64,000 nucleotides of DNA from Agrobacterium tumefaciens (GCF_009649785.1 NZ_WJOK01000010.1:62001-126000), one strand, 5' to 3'. Positions 20,539 through 29,647 are shown, counted from the stretch's first letter. Notes: generated by a model from the letters alone, not told the origin. Program-made: numbers and translations.

Positions 20539-20712
20539 TCAGAATACGTAGCTGGACTTTGCGGTGCGGCGAAGTTCGGCGCGGTTCATGCCGAGCGCTT
20601 CGAGCGACTTGTCGTCGAGGTTGAGCAGGGCTGCGTTGACATGACGGCTGACCTGACGCTCGCGTGCTTCAATGACGCGATCGAAAGCGGTGCGGAGGAA
20701 AGATTTTGCCAT
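20539..20712 (-). CDS. DUF1127 small protein
   Basis: A 57-residue basic protein read leftward from the ATG at 20712: MAKSFLRTAFDRVIEARER, then a DUF1127 core (RHVNAALLNLDDKSLEALGMNRAEL) and the tail RRTAKSSYVF. AAGGA lies about 12 bases ahead. Small Arg-rich DUF1127 proteins of Agrobacterium are reported to affect phosphate responses and RNA turnover; nothing here shows which role this copy plays. A terminator follows its 3' region. Confidence 0.85.
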   Translation of the reverse strand: MAKSFLRTAFDRVIEARERQVSRHVNAALLNLDDKSLEALGMNRAELRRTAKSSYVF

Positions 20713-21043
20713 TGCTTCAAATCCTTGTTTGCCAGGAGAGTGTGTCTCTCGCTGTGTTGGCTTGAAGATAAGCGATGTGTTTTTGTTTGGTTAGGGGTCT
20801 TGCTTCAAGGTAGATATGCGTTTTTCGCATGTCTGCGGCTTTTCAATATTACTTATTTAAGGGAAATTGCTCAATTTAGCGGCGTCTTTTCTCGGCCTTT
20901 GGGGTAAATGGCAGCGCGCGCGCCTGTCGTAATGGTTGATGGCACATATGGCTTGAAACCGGGTTTGTCGGCATGGCATTGTCGTTGCGCGCCAATGATT
21001 TGACGGCGTTACCGACCGCTTTCCTCATGACAGTTCCCGAAAG
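20713..21043. other. Intergenic region between the DUF1127 gene and aminopeptidase P gene
   Basis: About 330 bases between two divergent genes. It includes the AT-rich leader of the DUF1127 gene (20740-20880) and no convincing reading frame on either strand. No clear operator or terminator is seen. Confidence 0.5.
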
Positions 21044-21049
21044 ATGCCC

Positions 21050-22891
21050 ATGTTCCAGACCTTCGAAAACAAATCCGCGCCGCAATTCGGCAAGGCCCGC
21101 GTCGAGGCGCTGCGTGCCAGTTTCGACGCCCTTGGTATCGATGGTTTCCTGGTGCCGCGTGCCGATGAATATCAGGGCGAATATGTACCTGAATCATCTG
21201 AGCGTCTCTCATGGCTGACCGGATTTACCGGCTCTGCCGGCATTGCGCTGGTAACGCGCGCAGAGGCGGTGGTGTTTGTCGATGGTCGCTATACCACGCA
21301 GTTGAAGTCGCAGGTCGATCAATCGGTGTTCAGCGGTGGTGATTTGGTCGGTGCCCCGCCTTCCGTCTGGTTGTCGGAGCACGGGGCTACGGGCTTTCGG
21401 CTCGGGATCGATCCGTGGCTGCATACCGGCGCTGAATTGAAGCGGTTGGAAAAGGCGCTTGCGGGGAAGGGCGGTTCCGTCGTCCTGCTCGAAAACAACC
21501 CACTCGATGCGCTGTGGCACGACCGCCCGTCAGAACCGCTGGAGCCTGTCGTCATTCAGCCGGAAGCCTTCACCGGCAAGCTGGCGAAGGAAAAGATCGC
21601 CTCGCTGGCAGAGACGGTGTCGGCAAAGGGAGCCGATGCACTGCTGGTGACAGATCCGTCTTCCATTGCCTGGATTTTCAATATTCGCGGCAACGATGTG
21701 CCGCACACGCCGCATCCGCTTGCCCGCGCCATCATCTATGCGGATGGCAAGGCTGATATTTTTCTCGACAAACGCAAGACCGGTATCGAGGCCGAGGCCT
21801 ATCTGGCACAGCTGGCGACGCAATTGCCGCCATCGAATATCGCCGATCGTCTGCACGCCATTGCCAGCGCCAAGGGCCGCGTCATGGTGGACGCCGATCT
21901 GACGCCTGTGGCGCTGACAGGGGCGATTACGGCGGCGGGTGGCACCTTGATCGAGGAGGCCGATCCCGTCCGCTTGCCGCGCGCGTGCAAGAACGCGGCG
22001 GAGCTTGCCGGCTCGGCAGCGGCACATGTGCAGGACGGCGCGGCTATGGTTGAATATCTGTGCTGGTTGGATCGTCAGCAACCGGGCAGCGTTACCGAAA
22101 TTGCGGCCGTGAAGGCGCTGGAGGCTGCGCGCGCCAAGGTGGGGCAGTCTCTCCAGAATCCTCTGAAGGACGTGTCTTTCGATACGATTTCGGGCGCGGG
22201 CGAACATGCCGCCATCATCCATTATCGCGTCACCACCGATACGGACCGGACACTTGGCGATGGTGAGATGTTCCTCGTCGATTCCGGCGCGCAATATGTC
22301 AACGGCACCACTGACATCACCCGCACCGTGGCAATCGGCAATGTCCCGGAAGATCAGCGGCGTTTCTTCACGCTGGTGCTGAAGGGCGTGATCGCCATCA
22401 GCGACGCACGGTTTCCCAAGGGAACGCGCGGTTGCGATCTCGATCCCCTGGCACGTATCGCGCTGTGGAAGGCCGGTGCGGATTATGCTCATGGCACCGG
22501 CCACGGCATCGGCTCCTATCTTTCGGTGCATGAGGGGCCGCAGCGTATCTCTCGGCTTTCGACGCAGGAACTTCTGCCGGGCATGATTCTGTCGAATGAG
22601 CCCGGTTATTACCGCCCCGGCGCTTTTGGCATCCGCATCGAAAACCTGATCTATGTGCGCGAGGCGGCGGAAGTCGCGGGCGGCGATCAGCCGATGTTGT
22701 CCTTTGAGACCCTGACCTGGTGCCCTATCGATCGCAGGCTGGTCATCACGGCACTTTTGACCGACGACGAACTGGACTGGCTGAATGCCTATCACGTCGG
22801 CGTTCTGGAAAAGCTCTCGCCTTTGATCGCGGATGAAGAGGTGAAGGTGTGGCTTGTTGCGGCCACGCAGCCTCTGGCGCGGAACGCTTAA
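21050..22891 (+). CDS. Xaa-Pro aminopeptidase (aminopeptidase P, M24B family)
   Basis: Dimetal peptidase that removes N-terminal residues preceding proline. About 613 residues: two creatinase-like N-terminal domains (VPRADEYQGEYVPESSERLSWLTGFTGSAG; DALLVTDPSSIAWIFNIRG) and the pita-bread catalytic domain with metal ligands in FLVDSGAQYVNGTTDITRT, HGTGHGIGSYLSVHE, SNEPGYYRPGAFGIRIEN. The three-domain length matches eukaryote-like APP1 rather than the 440-residue E. coli PepP. Starts at 21044 and 21050 are both possible. The stop overlaps that of azlD on the other strand. Confidence 0.92.
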   Translation: MFQTFENKSAPQFGKARVEALRASFDALGIDGFLVPRADEYQGEYVPESSERLSWLTGFTGSAGIALVTRAEAVVFVDGRYTTQLKSQVDQSVFSGGDLVGAPPSVWLSEHGATGFRLGIDPWLHTGAELKRLEKALAGKGGSVVLLENNPLDALWHDRPSEPLEPVVIQPEAFTGKLAKEKIASLAETVSAKGADALLVTDPSSIAWIFNIRGNDVPHTPHPLARAIIYADGKADIFLDKRKTGIEAEAYLAQLATQLPPSNIADRLHAIASAKGRVMVDADLTPVALTGAITAAGGTLIEEADPVRLPRACKNAAELAGSAAAHVQDGAAMVEYLCWLDRQQPGSVTEIAAVKALEAARAKVGQSLQNPLKDVSFDTISGAGEHAAIIHYRVTTDTDRTLGDGEMFLVDSGAQYVNGTTDITRTVAIGNVPEDQRRFFTLVLKGVIAISDARFPKGTRGCDLDPLARIALWKAGADYAHGTGHGIGSYLSVHEGPQRISRLSTQELLPGMILSNEPGYYRPGAFGIRIENLIYVREAAEVAGGDQPMLSFETLTWCPIDRRLVITALLTDDELDWLNAYHVGVLEKLSPLIADEEVKVWLVAATQPLARNA

Positions 22892-23202
22892 AGGATAGAA
22901 AAGTGCCTGATGGCGACGACGATGGCCCAGCCAATGGCCAGCATCGTCAGGCCGGGGAAACGCAGGCAGACCAGAAGAGCGGCCACCATGGCGATCTTCA
23001 CCTCGTATCCGCCTTCAAAAAAGGCGGGTGCGACAAGGGTCGTCAAAACCGCCACGGGAACGGCGTTCAATCCCGCCTCCATGCGCGGCGGGATGGATTT
23101 CATCCGCGTCATCAGAACATAACCGCCGATGCGGGTAAGATAGGTGGCGACGGTGGCGAGCGCGATCAGGATCAGCGTGTCGGCGTGCAGCAGATCGCTC
23201 AT
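22888..23202 (-). CDS. azlD: AzlD-type membrane protein
   Basis: A 104-residue protein with three to four hydrophobic segments (LIALATVATYLTRIGGYVL; AVPVAVLTTLVAPAFF; LTMLAIGWAIVVAI). It is the small partner of AzlC in a branched-chain amino acid exporter. Its start overlaps the azlC stop by four bases, so the two are translated together. The stop overlaps that of the convergent aminopeptidase P gene. Confidence 0.88.
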   Translation of the reverse strand: MSDLLHADTLILIALATVATYLTRIGGYVLMTRMKSIPPRMEAGLNAVPVAVLTTLVAPAFFEGGYEVKIAMVAALLVCLRFPGLTMLAIGWAIVVAIRHFSIL

Positions 23203-23918
23203 GGCGTTTCCACCTTGCTTTCAGAATTGGCCTCGCCGGTTGGTTTCGGCGGATAGACGACTGCGACGAAAATGCCGGCAAGCGCGCCGAGGCTGACATG
23301 CCAGGGCGAGCCGACGATGTGATAGGCAACGGTTGCGCCAAGAGCGCTTGCCAGCATCACCGGGTAAAAATTCTCCCGCTGGCGGAAGCTCAAAACCATG
23401 CCCATGAAATAGATCGGCAACAGCACATCAAGGCCGATGGCTTTCGGGTCGCCGACGAGATTGCCGAGCGATGCGCCGACAATGGTCATCACCAGCCACA
23501 GAATATAGATCGGCGTGGCGAAGCCCATGTACCAGGCGAAACCGACCACGCCGGTGTTTTCGTATTTCCTGACCGACTCGGCGAATTGTGGATCCACCAG
23601 CACGAAGAACCCGATGGCCTTTTGCAGGAAAGTCCAGTTGGTTATCATTCTGGCAATGGCGGCCGAATAGAGAATATGGCGAAAATTGACGGCAAAGACC
23701 GATAGAACGATCAGCCAGGGGGCAACCTTCTGGCCGAATAATTCGATGCCGACCAGCTGGCTGGCACCGGCATAGACGGTGCCGCTCATGATCGTCGCTT
23801 CGGCGACGCTCAGCCCGTTATCGACCGCGACCGCGCCGAACAGCGCGCCAAAGGGAGCGGCGGAAAGGGCGATCGGAAAGCCGCTTTTGAGGCCTTCGCG
23901 GAAATCTGCATTGGACAT
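23199..23918 (-). CDS. azlC: AzlC family branched-chain amino acid exporter subunit
   Basis: A 239-residue inner membrane protein. The N-terminus FREGLKSGFPIALSAAPFGALFGAVAVDNGLS and the next segment ATIMSGTVYAGASQLVGIELFG are the AzlC signature. It forms a two-component exporter with the overlapping azlD gene, exporting branched-chain amino acids or their analogues. Confidence 0.9.
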   Translation of the reverse strand: MSNADFREGLKSGFPIALSAAPFGALFGAVAVDNGLSVAEATIMSGTVYAGASQLVGIELFGQKVAPWLIVLSVFAVNFRHILYSAAIARMITNWTFLQKAIGFFVLVDPQFAESVRKYENTGVVGFAWYMGFATPIYILWLVMTIVGASLGNLVGDPKAIGLDVLLPIYFMGMVLSFRQRENFYPVMLASALGATVAYHIVGSPWHVSLGALAGIFVAVVYPPKPTGEANSESKVETP

Positions 23919-24099
23919 TGTTCAGGAACTCCTTGCCCGCCGCTCTATCGCCGTCCCGGCCGGCTGGCAAACAAATTGCATGAATGGATCGATTGATTCC
24001 CTTGAAGCTTCCGTTACGGTAACGCCGATACGCGACGTCGGACGGAAGGCCTCACCCGGTTTTTGCTCCCCGCCCAAACGATTGAATAATGGAGGATCA

Positions 24100-24336
24100 A
24101 TGCTGGAGAAGCAGGATAGGGCAGTGCTGGCCGCGCGTGTTCGGGAGTATCTGGCCCGGGAGACCGAAACCGAGATCGGCTTGCTGCAGGCGGAAATCTT
24201 CGTCGACTTTCTGGCCGAAGAAGTCGGATATGTCTTCTACAATCAGGGGCTCAAGGATGCGCATGCCGCGATCCTGCGGCGTCTGGAGGATGCGGCAGGC
24301 GATATCGACGTGCTGGAGAAGCCGAGGCTGCGATGA
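24100..24336 (+). CDS. DUF2164 family protein
   Basis: A 78-residue cytoplasmic protein (RAVLAARVREYLARETETEIGLLQAEIFVDFLAEEVGYVFYNQGLKDA) matching the DUF2164 pattern, including the conserved FYNQG. The function is unknown. The start is fixed by GGAGGA four bases ahead of the ATG at 24100; the frame is open far upstream but without coding character. It converges with pncA, with seven bases between the stops. Confidence 0.85.
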   Translation: MLEKQDRAVLAARVREYLARETETEIGLLQAEIFVDFLAEEVGYVFYNQGLKDAHAAILRRLEDAAGDIDVLEKPRLR

Positions 24337-24343
24337 CCGGCCC

Positions 24344-24970
24344 TCAGTCGCGCAAAATGTCGCGGCTTTTGAGGATGGTCGCGCCTTTTTCCCGCATGGC
24401 CGCAATCGACGCCTGTATACCTTGGGGATCGATGCCGCGGCTGGCGTCCTCGATGAAACGAACCTTGACGCCAGGCAGCATGTCGAGGGCATCGAGCACC
24501 GAGAAACTGACGCAATAATCGGTGGCGAGCCCGCATATGTCGATCTGGGTTACGCCTTGGCGCGTCAGATAATCGGCAAGACCTGTCGTTGCCCCCTGAT
24601 CGTTGTCGCGAAAGGCGGAATAGCTGTCGACGGCGGGATTTTCGCCTTTCTGCTGGATATAGTCGAAAGCCTCCGTCTTGAGGTCGGGATGGAATTCCGC
24701 ATCCGGCGTGCCCTGCACGCAATGGTCCGGCCACATCATCTGCGGTTTGCCGGAGAGTTCACCCATATCGAACGGCTTCTTGCCGACATGCTGCGAGGCA
24801 AAGCTGCCGTGATTTTCCGGGTGCCAATCCTGCGAGGCGACGATCAGATCGTAACCGCCATTGTCGATCAGGGCATTGGCGACGGGCACGATCCGGTCGC
24901 CATCGGCGACAGCCAGATTACCGCCCGGACAAAAGCCGTTCTGGATATCGATGAGCAGCAGCGCCTTCAT
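24344..24970 (-). CDS. pncA: Nicotinamidase/pyrazinamidase PncA
   Basis: Converts nicotinamide to nicotinate in NAD salvage; the same enzyme activates pyrazinamide. The 208 residues show the catalytic triad D8 (LLIDIQNGF), K108 (QQKGENPAVDSYSAF) and C153 (GLATDYCVSFS), and the metal site DWHPENHGSF with D48, H50 and H54. The length fits the family. It is a single gene. Confidence 0.95.
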   Translation of the reverse strand: MKALLLIDIQNGFCPGGNLAVADGDRIVPVANALIDNGGYDLIVASQDWHPENHGSFASQHVGKKPFDMGELSGKPQMMWPDHCVQGTPDAEFHPDLKTEAFDYIQQKGENPAVDSYSAFRDNDQGATTGLADYLTRQGVTQIDICGLATDYCVSFSVLDALDMLPGVKVRFIEDASRGIDPQGIQASIAAMREKGATILKSRDILRD

Positions 24971-25425
24971 GATTTGCCTCCCTTATTTCCGGCAGGATGC
25001 CAAGCCGGCAGCAACGGATCAAGTGCCCTTACCAGCTTTGTATGTGCTTGACGGCTGATGGCATAGATTTGCTCCGTCGCAGTCCTGCCGCATTTACAGC
25101 AAATTTCCGGCAAAGTCGGAATTTACCTGACGATGCGGCGACGTAAACTTTAAAGGCCGATGACGCCCTGCGGGGCATTTTCCGGGAAAAGGCGATGCAG
25201 ATGCATGCCCAGCCCGCGCAAGTCATTGTTTTGCCTTCGCCCGATAATGCGCAGACCTTAACGAATTATTTTTGCAGGGACTCGTAAACACTTTGGTTAC
25301 CATAATTCGTCATGCTTCGAACCAGTCAGTTCCGAAATCGGCCGGGTGTCCACCCGCTGTTCGGATGCCCCAAAATCCCTCCGGCTTTGCCCGGGTGTGC
25401 GTGAACGGTTCGAGTAACGAGTATC
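24971..25425. other. Intergenic region between pncA and the DUF2778 gene
   Basis: About 455 bases between divergent genes with no supported reading frame. An imperfect inverted repeat AAATTTCCG...CGGAATTT lies at 25101-25124. Near 25258-25272 TTAACGAATTATTTT is one mismatch class away from a CtrA site. The rest looks like promoter and leader sequence. Confidence 0.45.
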
Positions 25426-26712
25426 ATGGCGTATTCTGCTGCGGCTTATAATGGCGCCGGTCTTGCCGGTTCGTCTTGCCTCAAGAGAGGCAAATCCTTT
25501 TCTCTTGGCCGAATGTCCGCTCTGCTTGGCGGTGGTGCCTTTGCCGGTCTGTTCGCCTTCGCTGCCTTCGCCTCGCTTCACACGATGGCGGCCGCATCGC
25601 ATGGTGTCGGGCAATTTGAGAAGACGCTGGTAGCGAGGCTGGAGTCTGGCGAGGCTGCGATTTCCGGCGCAGCCGCACGCGATATCCACGTCCGCAAATT
25701 TTCCCGTCTGAGCGACCACAGCCATGGCCCGCAGAAGGCGGTTCGCCTTGCCGGCATCATGCCCGAAATCGGCGAGAAAGAGTTCCGCGAGCGTTTTGGC
25801 GCGGCTGCGAACGCGAAGGGGCAGGCGACAGTCAAGGAACTTGCAGCGCTGCGGCCCTCCGCCATCGTCGATTCGGCGCTTGGACGCACCACAGAAGTCG
25901 CCTATCAGAGCGCCGCATCGCAACATCCGGCATTTGAAGTGGCATTAGGGCGCCCGCAGATCGAGGAAGAGGCGAGCAGCCTTCTTCCGGACGACGTCCC
26001 TTTGCCAAGCTTCCGGCCCGAGGTTGCGGCTGCCGAAACGGTGGAGCCATCACCCCGCCCCGCCGTTCTAGCGAAGACCGATGAACACCCGGCAGCCGTT
26101 GCTTCCGCACCTGCTTTCGATGCGCCGGTGCCTGCGCGTGCACCCCAGCAGCCGCGGCAGGGCACGGCCGGCATGCTCGCCTTTGCAAAACCTGATAATC
26201 CGGTGCGCGAGCCGAGCAAGATGGATGCGGTTCCGTGGCCGGATCGCGGCAACGGCACGGCGATCTACGATATTTCCTCCGGCCTGGTTCATATGCCGAA
26301 CGGCGAGAAGCTCGAGGCACATTCTGGCATCGGCAAGATGCGCGACAACCCGGACTATGTTCATGTGAGAATGCGCGGCTCGACGCCGCCCTCCAGCTAT
26401 CGTCTGACGATGCGCGAGGCGCGGTTCCATGGCGTCGAAGCAATCCGTCTGACGCCGGAAAATGGCGTCAATCCGCATGGCCGCGACGGTCTTCTCGCCC
26501 ACACCTACATGCTGGCGAAACGTGGTGAATCGAATGGCTGCGTTGTGTTCCGCGATTACTCCCGGTTCCTTGCGGCCTTCAAACGTGGCGAAGTCAAACG
26601 CATGGTCGTGGTGCCGAAGCTGAATGGTGGTCGCCCGACGCTCGCAAGCAGCGGTGGCAAGAGTGGCGGCAAGACCCTGCTCAGCATGTTCTCACGCGAC
26701 AGCGATACCTGA
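25426..26712 (+). CDS. DUF2778 domain protein, membrane-anchored, probable cell-wall enzyme
   Basis: A 428-residue protein with an N-terminal membrane segment (MSALLGGGAFAGLFAFAAFASL, about 30-51), a Pro/Ala-rich periplasmic linker, and a C-terminal DUF2778 domain from about 285. That domain has GTAIYDISSGLVHMPNGEKLEAHSG, the His in GLLAHTYML, and SNGCVVF with its Ser-Asn-Gly-Cys. DUF2778 is related to L,D-transpeptidases, and the Salmonella effector Tlde1 belongs to it. Here it is probably a cell-envelope enzyme, since no type VI genes are near. The exact activity is unknown. Confidence 0.75.
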   Translation: MAYSAAAYNGAGLAGSSCLKRGKSFSLGRMSALLGGGAFAGLFAFAAFASLHTMAAASHGVGQFEKTLVARLESGEAAISGAAARDIHVRKFSRLSDHSHGPQKAVRLAGIMPEIGEKEFRERFGAAANAKGQATVKELAALRPSAIVDSALGRTTEVAYQSAASQHPAFEVALGRPQIEEEASSLLPDDVPLPSFRPEVAAAETVEPSPRPAVLAKTDEHPAAVASAPAFDAPVPARAPQQPRQGTAGMLAFAKPDNPVREPSKMDAVPWPDRGNGTAIYDISSGLVHMPNGEKLEAHSGIGKMRDNPDYVHVRMRGSTPPSSYRLTMREARFHGVEAIRLTPENGVNPHGRDGLLAHTYMLAKRGESNGCVVFRDYSRFLAAFKRGEVKRMVVVPKLNGGRPTLASSGGKSGGKTLLSMFSRDSDT

Positions 26713-26764
26713 TTTACGCTTTCCCGGACGTAAAACCGCTGCACATTTTTACCGGAGAAATGCC

Positions 26765-27190
26765 CTAGCGGCCGCGTCGCTGGGTCAGCACCATGCCGGC
26801 GAGAATCAGCAGAATGCCGAGTGCGCTCGCCCAGAGTTTCGGCGGCTGATCGCTGAAAAAGTCGAGCACGACGCTTGAGACCATCTGGCCGCTGATGACG
26901 AGAAGTGCGGTATTGACCGCGCCGATGCGGGGGATGAGCCAGCTTCCCGAAGCGATGAAGACAACACCGATGGGGCCACCGATAAAGGCAAGCCACGGCG
27001 CGTCGGCCGCGCCCGGCGGAATGAGGCCGCCGACGATGAGGCCGATGACGGTCAATACCCCGAAACCGACGATATGGTTCCAGAACGAGGCGATCAGCGG
27101 TGAGTTCGACAGGCTGAGGCGACCGTTGACCTGACGGCTTAGTGCCACAAAGACGCCGCCGGTAAACGCCATGGCTATCCAGACGATCAT
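26765..27190 (-). CDS. DMT (YdcZ/DUF606) half-transporter, second gene
   Basis: A 141-residue protein with five hydrophobic segments, starting WIAMAFTGGVFVALSRQVNGRLS, which matches the YdcZ/DUF606 repeat (compare CLLTLMVHFNGQLAHYGN in its neighbour). Such proteins are half-size drug/metabolite transporters. Its start overlaps the stop of the upstream paralogue by four bases, so the pair probably works as a heterodimer. Confidence 0.82.
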   Translation of the reverse strand: MIVWIAMAFTGGVFVALSRQVNGRLSLSNSPLIASFWNHIVGFGVLTVIGLIVGGLIPPGAADAPWLAFIGGPIGVVFIASGSWLIPRIGAVNTALLVISGQMVSSVVLDFFSDQPPKLWASALGILLILAGMVLTQRRGR

Positions 27191-27669
27191 GCCGTTCTCC
27201 CGACAAGGATAATAAGTGCGCTGCCACAGAGAATCAGTGCCACCGCCGCCATGTCACGCAAATCCGGCCGCCGTTTGGGCAGGCCAAACAGGCCGAAGAA
27301 ATCGGCCAGAAGGCTGAAGATCACCTGTCCGCCCAACCCGAGCGCGATGGTGCCGGAGAGGGCAAGCGGCGAATTGACGGCGGTGGAGGTGAGGATGACG
27401 ATGGCCGCACCAATCACCCCACCGCAATAGGCCCAGAGCGGCGCCTTCGGTTTGTTCAGCGAACCCGCCTCCGTCTTCGGGCGCATGATCGCGAGATAGA
27501 TCAGCGCCGCCACCGTGCCGGTGCCGTGTGCAGTCCAGGAGGAGAAAAGTGCGTTACCGTAGTGCGCAAGCTGGCCGTTGAAATGCACCATCAATGTCAG
27601 AAGACAGCCGCTTGCGAAGGCGGCGGCAAGGTGCAAAGGGTTCAGGCGGGGATGGGTCGTTTCTGTCAT
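27187..27669 (-). CDS. DMT (YdcZ/DUF606) half-transporter, first gene
   Basis: A 160-residue protein of five hydrophobic segments. HLAAAFASGCLLTLMVHFNGQLAHYGNALFSSWTAHGTGTVAAL is the family's N-terminal pattern. With the overlapping downstream gene it makes a two-gene set equivalent to a full-length ten-helix transporter. The substrate is unknown. Confidence 0.82.
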   Translation of the reverse strand: MTETTHPRLNPLHLAAAFASGCLLTLMVHFNGQLAHYGNALFSSWTAHGTGTVAALIYLAIMRPKTEAGSLNKPKAPLWAYCGGVIGAAIVILTSTAVNSPLALSGTIALGLGGQVIFSLLADFFGLFGLPKRRPDLRDMAAVALILCGSALIILVGRTA

Positions 27670-27779
27670 GGCCAGCCAAAATATGATTATTCAGCGAAGC
27701 GTTACAACATCGGCACCTGAATCGAAATCGATTTGTCAGTTGTTTCCAGAAACATGTGCAACCAGCGCACTCCACTCCC

Positions 27780-28610
27780 TTACCTAGCGCAGTCGGTCAT
27801 CACATCCGCGAAAAAATCGGCGATCAGCGTGGATACGCCCTTCGGGTTTTCCCAATGCGGATTGTGGCCATGCCCATCGAGCGTAACGGTTTGAGCCTCG
27901 GGAAAGGCGGCGGCCAATTTTCGACGATGCGACGCGCCGAAAAGGGGGTCTTCGAAACCGGCGAGGCACAGTACCGGTTTTTTTATTCTGGACGCGCTGT
28001 GATGCAGGTTTGTATCCGCAAAGCGCTCAACGACGCCATGCCAGATGGCAGCCGGCATGTTGGCGGCATCCTGTTTCATTTTCGACAAAAAATCATCGTC
28101 GACTGGCTGACTGCACGAATACCAGCCGCGCAGAAAGCCGCTATTGGGTCCGATCGGGTCCCGAAGTGCGAGAATATCTCTGGTCAACTGGCTTTCCGCG
28201 CCAAAATCCGGCTCAAGCGTTGCCGAGATGAGGGCAAGAGCCCGGATCGTGTCGCCTCGCCGGGCGGCAAGTTCGATAGTGGTCATCGCACCCATGGAGT
28301 GGCCGAGCAGAAACAGCCGTGAAATACCCAGGAGCGTTAGAAACCGATCGACCGTTTCGGCGAAATCAGCGACATGCAGGCTCTGTCCCGCCGAGGAAAC
28401 ACCGTGTCCGGGCAGGTCAGGGACGATGAGCCTGTATTCGCTGAAAAAAGGCTCAAGCATGGAGAAGCTGCGGCTGGTGTCCGAAAAACCATGCAGCATC
28501 AGCAGGACTGGGCCCGGACCGCCGGTGTCGATGAAAGCCAGCTGGCGACCGCGGGGCAATTCTACATATTGCTTCCGCTTCTCCCAATCATCCTGCAATA
28601 TTGCCGTCAC
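27780..28610 (-). CDS. Alpha/beta hydrolase coupled to the ChoX-like gene
   Basis: A 276-residue alpha/beta hydrolase. The oxyanion region is LLMLHGFSDTSRSF, the nucleophile elbow GHSMGAM puts Ser at 105, LIVPDLPGHGVS is the family's strand-4 loop, and the catalytic His is expected in LDGHGHNPHWENP. There is no signal peptide, so it is cytoplasmic. Its start overlaps the stop of the upstream binding-protein gene by four bases. The substrate is unknown; an ester or amide brought in by that system is the natural guess. Confidence 0.85.
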   Translation of the reverse strand: MTAILQDDWEKRKQYVELPRGRQLAFIDTGGPGPVLLMLHGFSDTSRSFSMLEPFFSEYRLIVPDLPGHGVSSAGQSLHVADFAETVDRFLTLLGISRLFLLGHSMGAMTTIELAARRGDTIRALALISATLEPDFGAESQLTRDILALRDPIGPNSGFLRGWYSCSQPVDDDFLSKMKQDAANMPAAIWHGVVERFADTNLHHSASRIKKPVLCLAGFEDPLFGASHRRKLAAAFPEAQTVTLDGHGHNPHWENPKGVSTLIADFFADVMTDCAR

Positions 28611-29545
28611 AGGCCGATCCCCGCCTTCACGGCAGTGAGACCATCCTGCCCGTCGAACGTCGATACGCCCTTCAGCCAGGCGTCCAGTCTTTGCGGCTCA
28701 TCCTTGATCGCCTGCCTTGCCGCGTCTTCCGGGGACATTCCACCGTTCATGATATAGTCCATGCCCTTGTTTTCGTACTCCACGTCGAATGCTAGATTGT
28801 CGAGCAGCTTCGCCACATTCGGGCATTCCTGTAGGTAGCCTTTGCGTACCTGCGTATCGACTGTTGCAGCGCCGAAGTCGGGCCCGTAAAATTTATCGCC
28901 GCCCGTCAGGTACTTGATGTCGAATTTGCTGTTCATCGGGTGCGGCGCCCACCCCTGGAAAACAATGAAGGACTTGTTGCGGGCGAAACGGGTTACCTGC
29001 GAAAGCATGCCCTGTTCGCTGGACTCGACCACTTCCCAATTGTGCAGTCCCAGTGCCGGATCGTTGACGGCATCCAGCATCAACTGGTTGGAGCCCGGTT
29101 CGATGCCGTAGAGCTTGCTGTCGAACTTGTCCGCGAATTTTTGCAGGTCGGAGAAATCCCTGACGCCGGCATCCCAGACGTAAGTCGGAACCGCGAAAGT
29201 GTATTTGGCGCCCACCAGATTGGTTCGGACTTTTTCGACCGATCCGTCTTCCTTGTAGGGCTTGTAGTAGTTCACCATTGCCGGGTTCCAATAGCCCAGA
29301 AAGACGTCGAGATCCTTGCTCTTCAGGCTCGTGTAGATGACGTCGATCCCAAGAAGCTGGCTTTGCGGCTCATATCCCAGTGATTTCAACAGCGACATGG
29401 CGATGCCGGTGGTGAAAGCAAGATCGTTCCAGCCGGGCTCGGCCAGTCGCACAACCTTGCAAGTTTCAGCATCCGATGCGAGCGCGGAAGTGCCGACGGT
29501 CGTCAAAACCATCGCGGCCGAAAAAACACCTGCCCATTTTTTCAT
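28607..29545 (-). CDS. Choline/betaine-type ABC substrate-binding protein (ChoX-like)
   Basis: A periplasmic binding protein of 312 residues with a Sec signal (cleavage near ALA-SDA). The aromatic residues that box quaternary ammonium groups in ChoX are present: W39 in EPGWNDLAFTT, W86 in LGYWNPAM, Y122 in TYVWD and W199 in QGWAPHPMN; C29 and C241 may form the ChoX disulfide. The ligand is therefore probably choline or a relative. No permease or ATPase gene lies nearby, so it must use components encoded elsewhere or act alone. AAGGTGG precedes the ATG. Confidence 0.85.
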   Translation of the reverse strand: MKKWAGVFSAAMVLTTVGTSALASDAETCKVVRLAEPGWNDLAFTTGIAMSLLKSLGYEPQSQLLGIDVIYTSLKSKDLDVFLGYWNPAMVNYYKPYKEDGSVEKVRTNLVGAKYTFAVPTYVWDAGVRDFSDLQKFADKFDSKLYGIEPGSNQLMLDAVNDPALGLHNWEVVESSEQGMLSQVTRFARNKSFIVFQGWAPHPMNSKFDIKYLTGGDKFYGPDFGAATVDTQVRKGYLQECPNVAKLLDNLAFDVEYENKGMDYIMNGGMSPEDAARQAIKDEPQRLDAWLKGVSTFDGQDGLTAVKAGIGL

Positions 29546-29564
29546 TGTTCCACCTTTTTTTGTC

Positions 29565-29600
29565 TATTGGGTCATTAAATTGACCGGTGGGACAATAATT
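29565..29600. promoter_or_regulatory. Probable BetI-like operator between the divergent genes
   Basis: GGTCA-TTAAAT-TGACC (29570-29585) is a perfect inverted repeat, and TTGACCGGTGGGACAA (29580-29595) is a second, imperfect one that overlaps it. Both lie in the 102 bases between the ChoX-like gene and the TetR/BetI-like gene, where a repressor of both would bind. Confidence 0.5.
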
Positions 29601-29647
29601 GATCTTCACGGAAAATTTGTCAATATTGCTCATGCAAGGAGACAAAG

